A stretch of 64,000 bases of DNA. Source: CAVORB01 sp963736235. GTDB taxonomy: Bacteria; Pseudomonadota; Gammaproteobacteria; Chromatiales; Chromatiaceae. How positions within the stretch are numbered: the stretch's first letter is position 1; every line of letters starts with the position of its first letter. The notes under the pieces are model-generated. The model had not been told where the DNA came from and made no database searches. It saw nothing but the letters and a program-made list of their open reading frames with translations. Where the stretch lies: assembly GCA_963736235.1 (NCBI GenBank), contig CAVTOR010000005.1, forward strand, positions 124,001 through 188,000, given 5' to 3'. Positions 43,808 to 52,727 of the stretch are shown piece after piece. Made by a program: the position numbers and the translations under genes.

Positions 43808-44634
43808 GACTTTTCTGCCAGCAGGCGGGAAAGCTCTTCCGAACGCGCCTTGGCGGCGCGTACGGCTTGGGCGAGGAGGTCGCGGAAACGGCCCTCCTCG
43901 AGGGTGCGCAGGGCGCTTTCGGTCGTGCCGCCGGGCGAGGTGACCCGTTCGCGCAGCGTCTGCGGGGGATCGCTGCTCTCCATCGCCATGCGCGCCGCGC
44001 CGAGCGCGGTCTGGATGGTGAGCAGGCGCGCGCTGTCGGGGTCGAGCCCAAGCTCGGCGCCGGTTTGCTCGAGAATCTCCATTACGAAAAAGAAGTAGGC
44101 GGGGCCGCTGCCGGAGAGCGCGGTGACCGCGTCCATGAGCTCCTCACGCTCCACCCATTGGGTCAGGCCGCCGGCGCGCAGGATGGTCTCCGCCTGGTTG
44201 CGCTGCGAGTCGGTGACCTCGGGCGAGGCATGCAGGACGATGGCCCCGGCCTGAATCATCGCGGGCGTATTCGGCATGGCCCGCACCACGGGGACACCTC
44301 CCCCCAGCCAGGCCTGGATGCTGTGCTCGCGGATCCCCGCCATGACGGAGATGATTAGGGGCGCAGGACGGGCCAGGGCGGGGGCCAGTGTCTGGCACAC
44401 GGCCCGCGCCATCTGAGGTTTGACGCACAGCAGCACCACGGCGGCATCCCGCGCCGCATGGGTGTTGTCGTCCGTCGTGCGGACGCCGAAACGCGCGGCG
44501 AGGTTGTCGAGCTTGACCCGGTCGGGGTCGCTGATGAGAAGACCGCGCGGCTCGTGACCGTCGGCGACGAGTCCGGCGACCAGGCTGGCGGCCATGTTGC
44601 CGCCGCCGATAAAGCAGATGGTCTCTCGGGTCAT
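43804..44634 (-). CDS. proC: Pyrroline-5-carboxylate reductase
   Basis: Last step of proline synthesis, NAD(P)H-dependent. The 276-residue protein has the N-terminal nucleotide-binding motif ICFIGGGNMAASLVAGLV, LLCVKPQMARAV, MPNTPAMIQAGAIVLH near residue 120, and the substrate site ALSGSGPAYFFFVMEIL near residue 170, then the C-terminal TSPGGTTESALRTLEEGRF signature. I used the ATG at 44634; the open frame continues upstream into the yggS region without similarity. It lies 40 bp after yggS, as is common. Confidence 0.96.
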   Translation of the reverse strand: MTRETICFIGGGNMAASLVAGLVADGHEPRGLLISDPDRVKLDNLAARFGVRTTDDNTHAARDAAVVLLCVKPQMARAVCQTLAPALARPAPLIISVMAGIREHSIQAWLGGGVPVVRAMPNTPAMIQAGAIVLHASPEVTDSQRNQAETILRAGGLTQWVEREELMDAVTALSGSGPAYFFFVMEILEQTGAELGLDPDSARLLTIQTALGAARMAMESSDPPQTLRERVTSPGGTTESALRTLEEGRFRDLLAQAVRAAKARSEELSRLLAEKS

Positions 44635-44674
44635 GGTCGGATCTGCGTTTGTCGTTGATTGCTCTTCGCTGTGC

Positions 44675-45379
44675 TTAGGCGCGCGGGCCGAAGACGGCGG
44701 TGCCGATTCGCACCAGGGTCGCGCCCTCGGCGATGGCCGCCTCCAGATCGTCCGACATTCCCATCGACAGTACTTCAAGCGGGCGATCGGGCGTCGCGAC
44801 GCGGTCACGCAGCGCGCGCAGGGCGCGGAACGGCAGCCGTTGAGCCGACTCGTCCTCTGCCGGCGCTGGCAGTGCCATGAGGCCCACGATATCCAGCTTC
44901 TCGAGTCCCACGCAAGCGGTAAGGAATGCGCCGACCGCGTCGGAATCCAATCCGCCTTTGGACGCCTCGCCGTCCAGGTTGATCTGGACGCATGCCTTGA
45001 GTGGCGGCAGCCCAGCCGGGCGTTGCTCGGATAGCCTGTGGGCGTGGCGCAGGTCCCACAGGCTGTGCACCCACGCGAAGTGCTCGGCGATCTGGCGGGT
45101 CTTGTTGCTCTGAATGCGGCCGATGAAGTGCCACTCCAGGTCCAGGTCGCCGAGGGACTCCATCTTCTCCAGGGCCTCCTGCAGATAGTTCTCGCCGAAG
45201 GCCCTCTGGCCGGCGCGATGAGCGGCGCGAATCTGTCCCGCATCCTTTTTCTTGCTCACGGCCAGCAGGGATACGGCGCCCTCATCGCGCCCGGCTCGCA
45301 GCGCCGCGGCGCGGATGCGCGCGCGGACCCTTGCGAGCCGCTCGGCGACGGCGGTGTCGTCGGGATCTTGTCCGAACAC
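44675..45379 (-). CDS. yggS: YggS family pyridoxal-phosphate homeostasis protein
   Basis: A 234-residue TIM-barrel protein that binds pyridoxal phosphate without catalysing a known reaction and keeps B6 and amino acid pools balanced. The PLP lysine is in LLAVSKKKDAGQIRAA near residue 43; FGENYLQEALEK, WHFIGRIQSNKTRQI and the late LSMGMSDDLEAAIAEGATLVRIGTAVFG are diagnostic. The gene starts nine bases before the end of rdgB and precedes proC. Confidence 0.95.
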   Translation of the reverse strand: MFGQDPDDTAVAERLARVRARIRAAALRAGRDEGAVSLLAVSKKKDAGQIRAAHRAGQRAFGENYLQEALEKMESLGDLDLEWHFIGRIQSNKTRQIAEHFAWVHSLWDLRHAHRLSEQRPAGLPPLKACVQINLDGEASKGGLDSDAVGAFLTACVGLEKLDIVGLMALPAPAEDESAQRLPFRALRALRDRVATPDRPLEVLSMGMSDDLEAAIAEGATLVRIGTAVFGPRA

Positions 45380-45387
45380 GGCGCGCG

Positions 45388-46002
45388 TCAGGCCTCGCCG
45401 CGGAGGTAGCGAACCAGCTTGGTCAGGGCCTGCCCTCGGTGACTGAGACTGTTCTTGGTCCCGGAGTCGAGCTCGGCCGCGCTGCAGTCATGGGTCGGGA
45501 CGAAGAACACCGGATCGTAGCCAAAGCCATTCTCTCCGCGGGGCGCGAACAGCACGCGTCCCTCCCAGGTCCCCTGGCAGATCAGGGGCGTGGGGTCCGT
45601 GGCGTGGCGCATGTAGACCATGAGGCATTGAAAGCGGGCGGTGCGCTCCGCCTCGGGGATGTCCGCGAGGTCGGCAAGCAACCTCTCCAGGTTCTCCTGG
45701 TCGGATGCCCCTTGATCGGCATAACGGGCGGAATATATGCCGGGCGCACCCCGCAGCGCATCCACCTCAATTCCGGAGTCGTCCGCGATGGCGGCCAGTC
45801 CGCTGTGCTGCGCGGCGTTGCGCGCCTTGAGAATGGCGTTTTCCACGAAGCTTAGCCCGGTTTCCTCCGCCTCGGGCACCTGGAGCTCCCCTTGTGGGAT
45901 GACCCGTATGCGCTCGTCGAGGAGCAGCTGGTTGATCTCCCGCACCTTCCCGGCGTTGTTGCTGGCGAGCACGATCGACTCGCCCCTGTGTACTCCGCTC
46001 AT
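45388..46002 (-). CDS. rdgB: XTP/dITP (non-canonical purine NTP) pyrophosphatase
   Basis: House-cleaning enzyme that hydrolyses dITP, XTP and related nucleotides. The 204-residue protein has IVLASNNAGKVREI at residues 10-23, the active-site segment GLAAIADDSGIEVDALRGAPGIYSARYA, ENLERLLADL, and the C-terminal FGYDPVFFVP with LSHRGQAL. Its start is 56 bp downstream of rph on the same strand. The order rph-rdgB-yggS-proC-yggT-yggU forms one likely transcription unit. Confidence 0.95.
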   Translation of the reverse strand: MSGVHRGESIVLASNNAGKVREINQLLLDERIRVIPQGELQVPEAEETGLSFVENAILKARNAAQHSGLAAIADDSGIEVDALRGAPGIYSARYADQGASDQENLERLLADLADIPEAERTARFQCLMVYMRHATDPTPLICQGTWEGRVLFAPRGENGFGYDPVFFVPTHDCSAAELDSGTKNSLSHRGQALTKLVRYLRGEA

Positions 46003-46058
46003 GGCGCTGTTTCTCCGAAAGACTTCGTCGCGGGGTTGCGATCGGGGTCAAGGCGCCT

Positions 46059-46776
46059 TCATTGCGCCAGGGCCGCGCGCTGGGCGGCGAGGATTTCACC
46101 GATGCCCGCAACCGCCAAGTCGAGCATGGCGTCCATTTCAGCGCGGCTGAAGGCCTTGCCTTCCGCGGTCCCCTGGACCTCCACGAAGCGCCCGCTCGCA
46201 TCCATGACCACGTTCATGTCGGTCTCGGCGCTGGAGTCCTCGGCGTAGTCGAGGTCCAGCACTGGCTCGCCGTGGTGGATGCCCACGGACACGGCGGCGA
46301 TCTGTGCAGTCAGGGGATCGCTCGCCACCTGACCGTGCCGGATCAGACCCTGCGCCGCGTCGTGCAGCGCCACCCAGGCGCCCGCGATCGCGGCCGTCCG
46401 TGTCCCGCCGTCTGCCTGGATGACGTCGCAGTCCAGGGTGATGGTGCGCTCGCCTAGTAGCGACAGGTCGGCGGCGGCGCGCAGGGAGCGGCCGATCAGG
46501 CGTTGGATCTCCAGCGTTCGTACCGCCCTGCCTGCCGCGGGCGGCCTCGCGCGGGGTGCGCTCGCCGGTCGAGCGTGGCAGCATGCCGTACTCGGCGGTG
46601 ATCCAGCCGCTCTTGCGGCCCTTGAGAAAGTCAGGCACCCGCTCCTCGACCGTGGCGTTGCACAGGACCCGGGTGTCGCCGAACTCCACGAGGACGGAGC
46701 CCTCGGCGTGTCGCGTGTAGCCGCGGATGAAACGCAGGGCGCGCATCTGGTCAGGGCGGCGCAGGGATGGTCGCAT
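46059..46776 (-). CDS. rph: Ribonuclease PH, frame interrupted
   Basis: 3'-to-5' phosphorolytic exoribonuclease acting on tRNA ends. The N-terminal half (from the ATG at 46776) reads MRPSLRRPDQMRALRF, HAEGSVLVEFGDTRVLCNATVEERVPDFLKG, GWITAEYGMLPRSTGERT and REAARGRQGG. The frame then breaks close to 46522 and the other half continues one base over from RTLEIQRLIGRSLRAAADL, with LDCDVIQADGGTRTAAIAGA and DFGG-like downstream parts intact to the stop at 46059. One extra base (GGCGGTACGAACG where GGCGG-CGAACG is expected) explains it. Both halves are otherwise perfect. A repaired protein would be about 238 residues, the normal size. Real inactivation or a sequence error cannot be separated here. 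Confidence 0.9.
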
Positions 46777-46859
46777 GTCGGCTCGTCGGTGATTGCTGTG
46801 GGCAAACATCTTCGGCGTCGATGGGAGCGACGTCAAATCCGCCGACTAGCGCTCGGTCG

Positions 46860-47798
46860 TCAGTTGCTGAAAGCCGACTGCGAATCGAATTGTGAGAACT
46901 CGGAGAAGCGGCTCGCAGGGACGTCGGCAGCATGTTTTCGCAGTGCGTTGAGCAGCTCACCCGCCTCGCGGGGGCGGCGCGTGGCGTCCATCTCCATGGC
47001 CCAATCGATCGCGTCGAGCAAGAACGGCGGGTAGCGGTCGCGGAACTGGCGCTTGGCGGGCACCAGCGTGTCCTTGGTGCGGCGGTCGATGGATGCTGGC
47101 GGCGTCTTGCCCTCGATGCAAGTGCGAATGCTCGCACCCACCGCGTAGACGTCGGTCCAGGGGCCGATCTGGCCGCTGCGGTAATACTGCTCTACGGGCG
47201 AGTATCCGGCCGTGATCACCTGTCCTCTTGGCGTATGGCCTTGCGACAGGGCGTGGACGGCCCCGAAGTCGAGCAACAAGGGATCGTTGCCATGGCGCAG
47301 ATGGATGTTCCCCGGTTTGACGTCAAGGTGCAGCAGGCCACGCGCATGAACCAGCGTCAGGGCGTCGAGAACCGGCAAAAACACCTGGAAGATAAAGGCG
47401 GTGCTTAGTCCACCCTTGCGCTCGTGCACGTAGCTGCCGAGGTTCTTGCCACGCTCGTACTGCATGACCAGGTAGGCGGTGTTGTTGGCCAGAAAAAAGC
47501 TCAGCACGCGCACGATATTCGGATGTTGCAGCGAGGCCAGCGCCTTGGCCTCGTGGAAGAAAAGCTTGCGGCCGCGGAACACGCGCTCGGCCTGCTTGTC
47601 GTCGACCGGGACGAGTCGCAGCGAGGCATCGCGACGGGCGAGCTTCTTGGGGATGTACTCCTTGATCACTACCTCGTCACCGGTGTCCTCCTCCACCGCC
47701 AGGTAGATCAGGCTGAATCCGCCCTTGCTCAGTGCCCGGGTGATGCGGTAATGGTCGATCACGGTCCCGACGGGTAAGGTGTCGCGGCCGCTGGCCAT
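46860..47798 (-). CDS. Soluble Ser/Thr protein kinase (Hanks type)
   Basis: A 312-residue protein with a single eukaryote-like kinase domain and no membrane helix. The ATP lid reads LSKGGFSLIYLA, the catalytic lysine is in VVIKEYIPKKL, the catalytic loop is LLHLDVKPGNIHL (the Arg of HRD is Leu), and DFG is LLDFGAVHAL. The activation region YSPVEQYYRSGQIGPWTDVYAVGA is well kept. The short C-terminal tail has no sensor domain. I used the ATG at 47798 because it starts the kinase domain; an ATG at 47831 is also possible. It is divergent from yicC and adjacent to rph. The substrate is unknown. No phosphatase partner is present. Confidence 0.9.
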   Translation of the reverse strand: MASGRDTLPVGTVIDHYRITRALSKGGFSLIYLAVEEDTGDEVVIKEYIPKKLARRDASLRLVPVDDKQAERVFRGRKLFFHEAKALASLQHPNIVRVLSFFLANNTAYLVMQYERGKNLGSYVHERKGGLSTAFIFQVFLPVLDALTLVHARGLLHLDVKPGNIHLRHGNDPLLLDFGAVHALSQGHTPRGQVITAGYSPVEQYYRSGQIGPWTDVYAVGASIRTCIEGKTPPASIDRRTKDTLVPAKRQFRDRYPPFLLDAIDWAMEMDATRRPREAGELLNALRKHAADVPASRFSEFSQFDSQSAFSN

Positions 47799-47919
47799 GG
47801 ATGTCGGGTCTCTTGCGGGGGCTGGAAGCATAAGCGTGGAGTATGATACCCGGACGCCGGGAGCTGTCGTGAGAAGCGCCTCGCAATTCGCCCTCGAAAC
47901 GCCTTGACTGGGGAATTTG

Positions 47920-48786
47920 ATGACCAAGAGCATGACCGCCTTCGCCCGAGAGTCCCGGCAGGGCGATGAGGAGGAGTTGACCTGGGAGCTGCGTTCGGTC
48001 AACCACCGGTTTCTCGAGGCCTTCGTGCGCCTGCCCGAGGAGCTTCGATCCCTGGAGCCCGCCGTGCGCGAGCGGTTGGCCGCGCGTTTGGGCCGCGGCA
48101 AGCTCGATTGCGCCCTGCGCTATGCGCCGACCAGTGGGGGCGCGGGAAGGCTGTGCATCAATCGGCGCTATCTGGAGCAGATTCTCGCCGCGGGCGCGGA
48201 GGTGGCCTCCATGGTCGGACGCGCGGAGGAGCCAGTTCCCTTCGACCTTCTGCGGTGGCCAGGCGTCCTGCAGGAGGAGGAACGCGACCTCGGCGCCCTG
48301 GGGCAGCGCGCCCTTGATCTCCTCGATACGGCCCTTGCGACCCTGATCGCTACCCGGGAGCGCGAGGGGGAACGCCTGGCGGAGATGATCCGGGATCGCT
48401 GTCAGCGTCTTGCCGCCTCCGTGACAGAGGTCAGCACGCGCATGCCCCAGGTGATGGCGGAGGTCCGTCAGCGCATCCTCGGCCGGCTCGAGGAGGTGCG
48501 CACCGAGTTGGACCCCAATCGATTGGAACAGGAGTTGGCGCTTTTGGCGCAGCGCTTGGACGTGGATGAGGAGATGGACCGCACGCGCGCCCACATTCGA
48601 GAGGTCCTGTCCGTGCTCGAGAGCCGGGAGCCCGTGGGACGCCGGTTGGATTTCCTGATGCAGGAGCTCAACCGCGAGGCCAACACCCTGGGGTCCAAGT
48701 CCTCGGATGTGCAGGTCACGCGCCTGGCGGTGGAAATGAAGGTCCTGATCGAGCAGATGCGCGAGCAGGTGCAGAACATCGAATGA
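47920..48786 (+). CDS. yicC: YicC family endoribonuclease
   Basis: A 288-residue protein of the YicC/YloC family, now described as an RNA endonuclease that affects sRNA decay. Patterns: MTKSMTAFARESRQGDEEELTWELRSVNHRFLEAFVRLPEELRSLE at the start (up to residue about 47), RGKLDCALRY, then a helical middle and the C-terminal EVGRRLDFLMQELNREANTLGSKSSD-type ending (VGRRLDFLMQELNREANTLG near residue 245). GGGGA lies just before the ATG at 47920. Its last codon overlaps the earliest possible start of gmk, the usual order in this group. Confidence 0.93.
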   Translation: MTKSMTAFARESRQGDEEELTWELRSVNHRFLEAFVRLPEELRSLEPAVRERLAARLGRGKLDCALRYAPTSGGAGRLCINRRYLEQILAAGAEVASMVGRAEEPVPFDLLRWPGVLQEEERDLGALGQRALDLLDTALATLIATREREGERLAEMIRDRCQRLAASVTEVSTRMPQVMAEVRQRILGRLEEVRTELDPNRLEQELALLAQRLDVDEEMDRTRAHIREVLSVLESREPVGRRLDFLMQELNREANTLGSKSSDVQVTRLAVEMKVLIEQMREQVQNIE

Positions 48787-48812
48787 GACCTAACCTGTCC
48801 AAGGGAGGAGGC

Positions 48813-49433
48813 ATGCTGCTCATCGTCTCCGCGCCGTCGGGTGCGGGCAAGACCAGCCTGGTCAAGGCGCTGCTGGAGCGTGACCCGGCCTTGGGTTTGG
48901 CCGTCTCTTACACCACGCGCGCCCCTCGGGCCGGTGAAATCGACGGTGTGCACTACCATTTCGTCGAGAAGCCCAGGTTCATCGAGATGGCCGAGGAGTC
49001 GGCCTTCCTGGAGCATGCCGAAGTCTTCGGCAACCACTATGGAACCGCGGAGGCGAGCGTGCGGGCGGACTTGGCGGCGGGCCGCGATCTCGTCCTCGAA
49101 ATCGACTGGCAGGGTGCCCGTCAGGTGAGGGCGCGCATCCCCGCCGCCGTATCCCTGTTCATCCTGCCGCCCTCGGCCTCCGCCCTGGAGTCCCGGCTGC
49201 GCGGGCGCGGTCAGGACGACGATCAGATTATCGCCCGTCGCATGGCCAAGGCGCGGGAGGAGATGGCCCACTACGGGGAGTACGACTACCTGGTGGTGAA
49301 TGATGCCTTCGACGTCGCCCTGGATGACGTATCCAGCGTGGTCCGCGCCGAACGCCTGCGCCGCACGCGGGCCGAGGAGCGGCTTGCCGAGGTATTGCCC
49401 CGCCTCCTTGGAGATGGCGGGGAGGCTGAGTAG
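48813..49433 (+). CDS. gmk: Guanylate kinase
   Basis: Phosphorylates GMP to GDP and is essential for GTP supply and for recycling during the stringent response. The protein (206 residues from the ATG at 48813) has the P-loop LLIVSAPSGAGKTSLVKALL, SYTTRAPRAGEIDGVHYHFV, the GMP-binding tyrosines, and LVLEIDWQGARQVR. AAGGGAGG lies four nt ahead of this ATG. An ATG at 48783, overlapping the yicC stop, would add ten residues and has no good ribosome binding site. The yicC-gmk-rpoZ-spoT order is classical. Confidence 0.95.
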   Translation: MLLIVSAPSGAGKTSLVKALLERDPALGLAVSYTTRAPRAGEIDGVHYHFVEKPRFIEMAEESAFLEHAEVFGNHYGTAEASVRADLAAGRDLVLEIDWQGARQVRARIPAAVSLFILPPSASALESRLRGRGQDDDQIIARRMAKAREEMAHYGEYDYLVVNDAFDVALDDVSSVVRAERLRRTRAEERLAEVLPRLLGDGGEAE

Positions 49434-49663
49434 CGGCGCCCACGGTGCCGCGAAATCCGGTTTTTCCGGCTCGCGGCCCCAGGGGAGTTCTGCTAAACTG
49501 GAAAGTTAGCCGTTTTCTTTGGACGGAGGCTGTTTGGCGGCGCGGGGCATGGTAGCTGGTCCGCCGGACATGGGCTTCTCCCGATGACCAGCTTTTCGCG
49601 CACCGCGGCATCGCACATCCCGCCGCGATCGCCGCCCTGATTTTTCCTGGAGAGTTAAGCGAC

Positions 49664-49951
49664 ATGGCACGAATTACCGTCGAGGACTGCCTCGATCACG
49701 TGGACAACCGTTTCGACCTGGTCCTGCTCGCCACCCGGCGGGCGCGGCAACTGGCAGGCGGGGTAGAGCCGCTGCTGCCGTGGCAGAATGACAAGCCCAC
49801 GGTCATGGCCTTGCGAGAGGTGGCGGCCGGTGTCCTCAGCGACGAGGTACTCGAGGAGCAGGTCGTGGAAGAGGAAGATGCGACCAAGACGGTGGAGCAG
49901 GCATTGGCGGAGGAACTGGCGGCCGACCTGCGCGCGGATTCCCGTGAATAG
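49664..49951 (+). CDS. rpoZ: RNA polymerase omega subunit
   Basis: Small RNA polymerase subunit (95 residues) that helps beta-prime fold and binds ppGpp together with it. The sequence MARITVEDCLDHVDNRFDLV, LLATRRARQLAGG and WQNDKPTVMALREVAAG is a near-perfect family match. GGAGAG lies ten nt upstream. It is 230 bp after gmk, which leaves room for its own promoter, and 82 bp before the spoT start. The gap holds no other gene. Confidence 0.97.
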   Translation: MARITVEDCLDHVDNRFDLVLLATRRARQLAGGVEPLLPWQNDKPTVMALREVAAGVLSDEVLEEQVVEEEDATKTVEQALAEELAADLRADSRE

Positions 49952-50032
49952 GCGCGGCCGATGCTGAGGGGCTCTCCTGGGGCGAGGGCGCCGGACGGGC
50001 GAACGCGGCCGCCCTGAGTGAGGGATATCGGC

Positions 50033-52210
50033 GTGTCCACACCCGCATCTGTATTTCCCACCCTGGCATCCGATGCAGCGGACCTGCCTCGCTACCTGAT
50101 CAGTGACCTCTGCGCCTTCCTCGAGTCCTATCTCACCGACGACCAGATCCGCGAGGTCTACCGCGCCTATATTTTCGGTGCCGAGGCCCATGAGGGCCAG
50201 CGGCGCAAGTCCGGCGAGCCCTACATCTACCATCCCATCGCGGTGGCGCGCATCCTGGCCGAGATGCGGATGGACCACAAGTGCCTTATGGCGGCGCTGC
50301 TGCACGACGTCATCGAGGATACCCCCACAGCCAAGGAGCAGCTCGCGCTCGCGTTCGATCAGGAGATCGCCGAGCTGGTCGACGGGGTAAGCAAGCTTAC
50401 CCAGATCGACTTCAAGTCGCGCGCCGAGGCCCAGGCCGCCAGCTTCCGTAAGATGCTGCTGGCTATGACCAAGGACATCCGGGTCATCCTGATCAAGCTC
50501 GCCGACCGGCTCCATAACATGCGCACCCTCGGGGTCATGGCGCCCGAGAAGTGCCGGCGCGTCTCGCGGGAGACGCTCGAGATCTACGCCCCGATCGCCA
50601 ACCGCCTTGGAATCTATGGCCTGCGTCTGGAACTCGAGGAGCTCGGCTTCAGCCATTACTGGCCCTGGCGACACGCGATTCTGGAGCGCGCGCTGAAACG
50701 CGCCCGCGGCGCCCGCTCCGAGCTGGTCGCGACCGTGGAGCAAGCCCTGCGTCAGCGCCTGCGGCAGGAAGGCATCGGCGGCCAGGTGGTGGGTCGTCAG
50801 AAGCACCTCTACGGCATATACCGCAAGATGCGCGACAAGAAACGGTCGTTCACCGAGGTGGTCGACGTGTTCGCGTTTCGCGCGATCGTCGATCGGGTGG
50901 ATACCTGTTATCGCGTCCTCGGCCAGGTGCACAATCTCTACAAGCCCCTCCCCGGTCGCTTCAAGGACTACATCGCCATCCCGAAGTCAAACGGGTATCA
51001 GTCTTTGCACACCGTCCTGGTCGGTCCTCAGGGGCTCCCGATCGAGATTCAGGTCCGCACCGAGGACATGCACCGCGTCGCCGAGGCGGGCATCGCCGCC
51101 CATTGGATGTACAAGTCGGGGGCCGACGAAGACGGCAACCCGCAAGCCCTTGCGGCGGACTGGCTGCAGAATCTGCTGGAGATGCAGCGCGGCGCGGGGG
51201 ACTCGGTGGAGTTTCTGGAGCACGTCAAGGTCGACCTGTTCCCGGACGAGGTCTATGTCTTCACGCCCCGCGGCCAGATCATGGTGCTGCCGAGGGGCGC
51301 GACGGTGGTGGACTTCGCGTACGCCATTCACTCGGATGTCGGAAACACCTGCGTCGCGGCCCGCATCGAACGCCGCCTCGCACCCCTGCGCACTGTGCTT
51401 CACAGTGGGCAGACGGTGGAGATCATCAACGCCCCAGGTGCCGTGCCGAACGCCGCCTGGCTGAATTTCGTGGTGACCGGCAAGGCGCGCGCGAACGTGC
51501 GTTCCTATCTCAAGAACCTTCAGCGCAAGGAGGCGGAGGCCCTCGGCCGGCGCCTGCTCGACGCGGAGCTGAACGACTTCGGCCTCGACCTGGACCGCTT
51601 GGCGCCAGAGCGGCTGAGCTCGTATCTGGCAGATGCGAGACTCGATGGCCTCGGCTCCCTGCTCGTGGATGTCGGGCTCGGCAACCGAATGCCGGCGCTC
51701 GTGGCGCGCCGTCTGCTTTCGGAAGAGGGCGCGGGAGCGGAGGGCGGCCGTGAGGGCGAACACCATCATCGGCTCTCCATCAAGGGCACCGAGGGTATGG
51801 TGGTCACCTACGCCCGCTGCTGCCGGCCGATCCCAGGGGACGACATCGGAGGTCTGTTCAGCCCCGGCAAAGGCATCGTGGTGCACCGACAGGAGTGCCG
51901 CAATCTGGGCAACTTCCAGAGCCAGAGGGACAAGTGGCTGGACGTCGACTGGGCCAGCGACGGCAACGCCGATTTCTCCACCGAGATCCGGGTCGAGGTG
52001 GGAAACCGGCGCGGCACGCTGGCCACGGTGGCGGCGGCGATCGCGGAGCAGGGCTCCAACATCGAGAATGTGCAGTCGCGGGACAAGGACGGTTTGACGA
52101 GCACCCTCGACTTTCTCATCTCGGTCCATGGGCGGCGCCACCTTGCGCGCATCATGCGTCGCCTGCGACAGATCCCGCTGGTCGTGCGGATCAGTCGCAT
52201 CGGGCGCTGA
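50033..52210 (+). CDS. spoT: Bifunctional (p)ppGpp synthetase/hydrolase SpoT
   Basis: Makes and, mainly, degrades the alarmone (p)ppGpp. I used the GTG at 50033 (GAGGGA seven nt upstream); an earlier GTG at 50018 would add five residues. The 725-residue protein has the HD hydrolase domain (YIYHPIAVARILAEM, MAALLHDVIEDT) near residue 50, the synthetase domain (GRQKHLYGIYRKM, VDVFAFRAIVDRVDTCYRVLG, FKDYIAIPKSNGYQSLHTVL), TGS domain (VYVFTPRGQIMVLPRGATVVDFAYAIHSDVGNTC) and ACT domain at the C terminus. The hydrolase residues are all intact, so this is SpoT rather than RelA. Position after rpoZ is conserved. Confidence 0.96.
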   Translation: MSTPASVFPTLASDAADLPRYLISDLCAFLESYLTDDQIREVYRAYIFGAEAHEGQRRKSGEPYIYHPIAVARILAEMRMDHKCLMAALLHDVIEDTPTAKEQLALAFDQEIAELVDGVSKLTQIDFKSRAEAQAASFRKMLLAMTKDIRVILIKLADRLHNMRTLGVMAPEKCRRVSRETLEIYAPIANRLGIYGLRLELEELGFSHYWPWRHAILERALKRARGARSELVATVEQALRQRLRQEGIGGQVVGRQKHLYGIYRKMRDKKRSFTEVVDVFAFRAIVDRVDTCYRVLGQVHNLYKPLPGRFKDYIAIPKSNGYQSLHTVLVGPQGLPIEIQVRTEDMHRVAEAGIAAHWMYKSGADEDGNPQALAADWLQNLLEMQRGAGDSVEFLEHVKVDLFPDEVYVFTPRGQIMVLPRGATVVDFAYAIHSDVGNTCVAARIERRLAPLRTVLHSGQTVEIINAPGAVPNAAWLNFVVTGKARANVRSYLKNLQRKEAEALGRRLLDAELNDFGLDLDRLAPERLSSYLADARLDGLGSLLVDVGLGNRMPALVARRLLSEEGAGAEGGREGEHHHRLSIKGTEGMVVTYARCCRPIPGDDIGGLFSPGKGIVVHRQECRNLGNFQSQRDKWLDVDWASDGNADFSTEIRVEVGNRRGTLATVAAAIAEQGSNIENVQSRDKDGLTSTLDFLISVHGRRHLARIMRRLRQIPLVVRISRIGR

Positions 52211-52304
52211 GCGCGGTTGCAATTCGGGGCGCCGGCCTCAGTTTCTTAGATCTTGCCTGCACCCGCGGCAAACCCCGAAAGACTCATCTCCAGCGGTACC
52301 GCAA

Positions 52305-52727
52305 ATGACTGAACTGACAATGGACGAACGTCTCCTGCTGACCAGACGGACCATGGCCCTCCTAGAAGGCTGGGACCTCTCGGGGCGGGACATCGCCGCC
52401 ATCCTCTGCCTTCCCGGCTCGGTCAAGATTCGGGCGATCGCCCGCTTTCGCGACGAAGAGCCGTTCCCGGACGAGCCGGACGTGAACCGGCGCGTCGCCT
52501 ACCTGATGCGCATTGAGGAGGCCCTGCATACCTATTTCCCGCGCAATCCCGAGATGCGCGATCTGTGGGTGAAGCGGGGCAACCGGCAGTTCGGGCGTAA
52601 GGCGCCGATCGCCGTGATGGTGGAGGAGGGCGAGAGCGGGATGGTCTCGGTACTGTCGCATCTCGACTGCACCTTCGCCTGGGACATCACCGGCTCAAAG
52701 TCTGAGTACAGCCAGCGCAGCGGTTGA
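52305..52727 (+). CDS. MbcA/ParS/Xre-type (DUF2384) domain protein, no toxin partner
   Basis: A 140-residue protein that reads like the antitoxin of RES/Xre systems: a helical N-terminal part with a possible helix-turn-helix (LEGWDLSGRDIAAILCLPGSV near residues 20-40), then the DUF2384 pattern, RVAYLMRIEEALHTYFPRNPEMRDLWVKRGNRQFGRKAPIAVMVEEGE, which contains the typical W-(x)n-N-x-x-F-G-x-x-P-I motif. RES-domain toxins normally follow immediately; here the next gene is on the other strand and codes for BatD, so no toxin is present. It may be a remnant or a regulator. It lies 94 bp after spoT on the same strand. Confidence 0.75.
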   Translation: MTELTMDERLLLTRRTMALLEGWDLSGRDIAAILCLPGSVKIRAIARFRDEEPFPDEPDVNRRVAYLMRIEEALHTYFPRNPEMRDLWVKRGNRQFGRKAPIAVMVEEGESGMVSVLSHLDCTFAWDITGSKSEYSQRSG

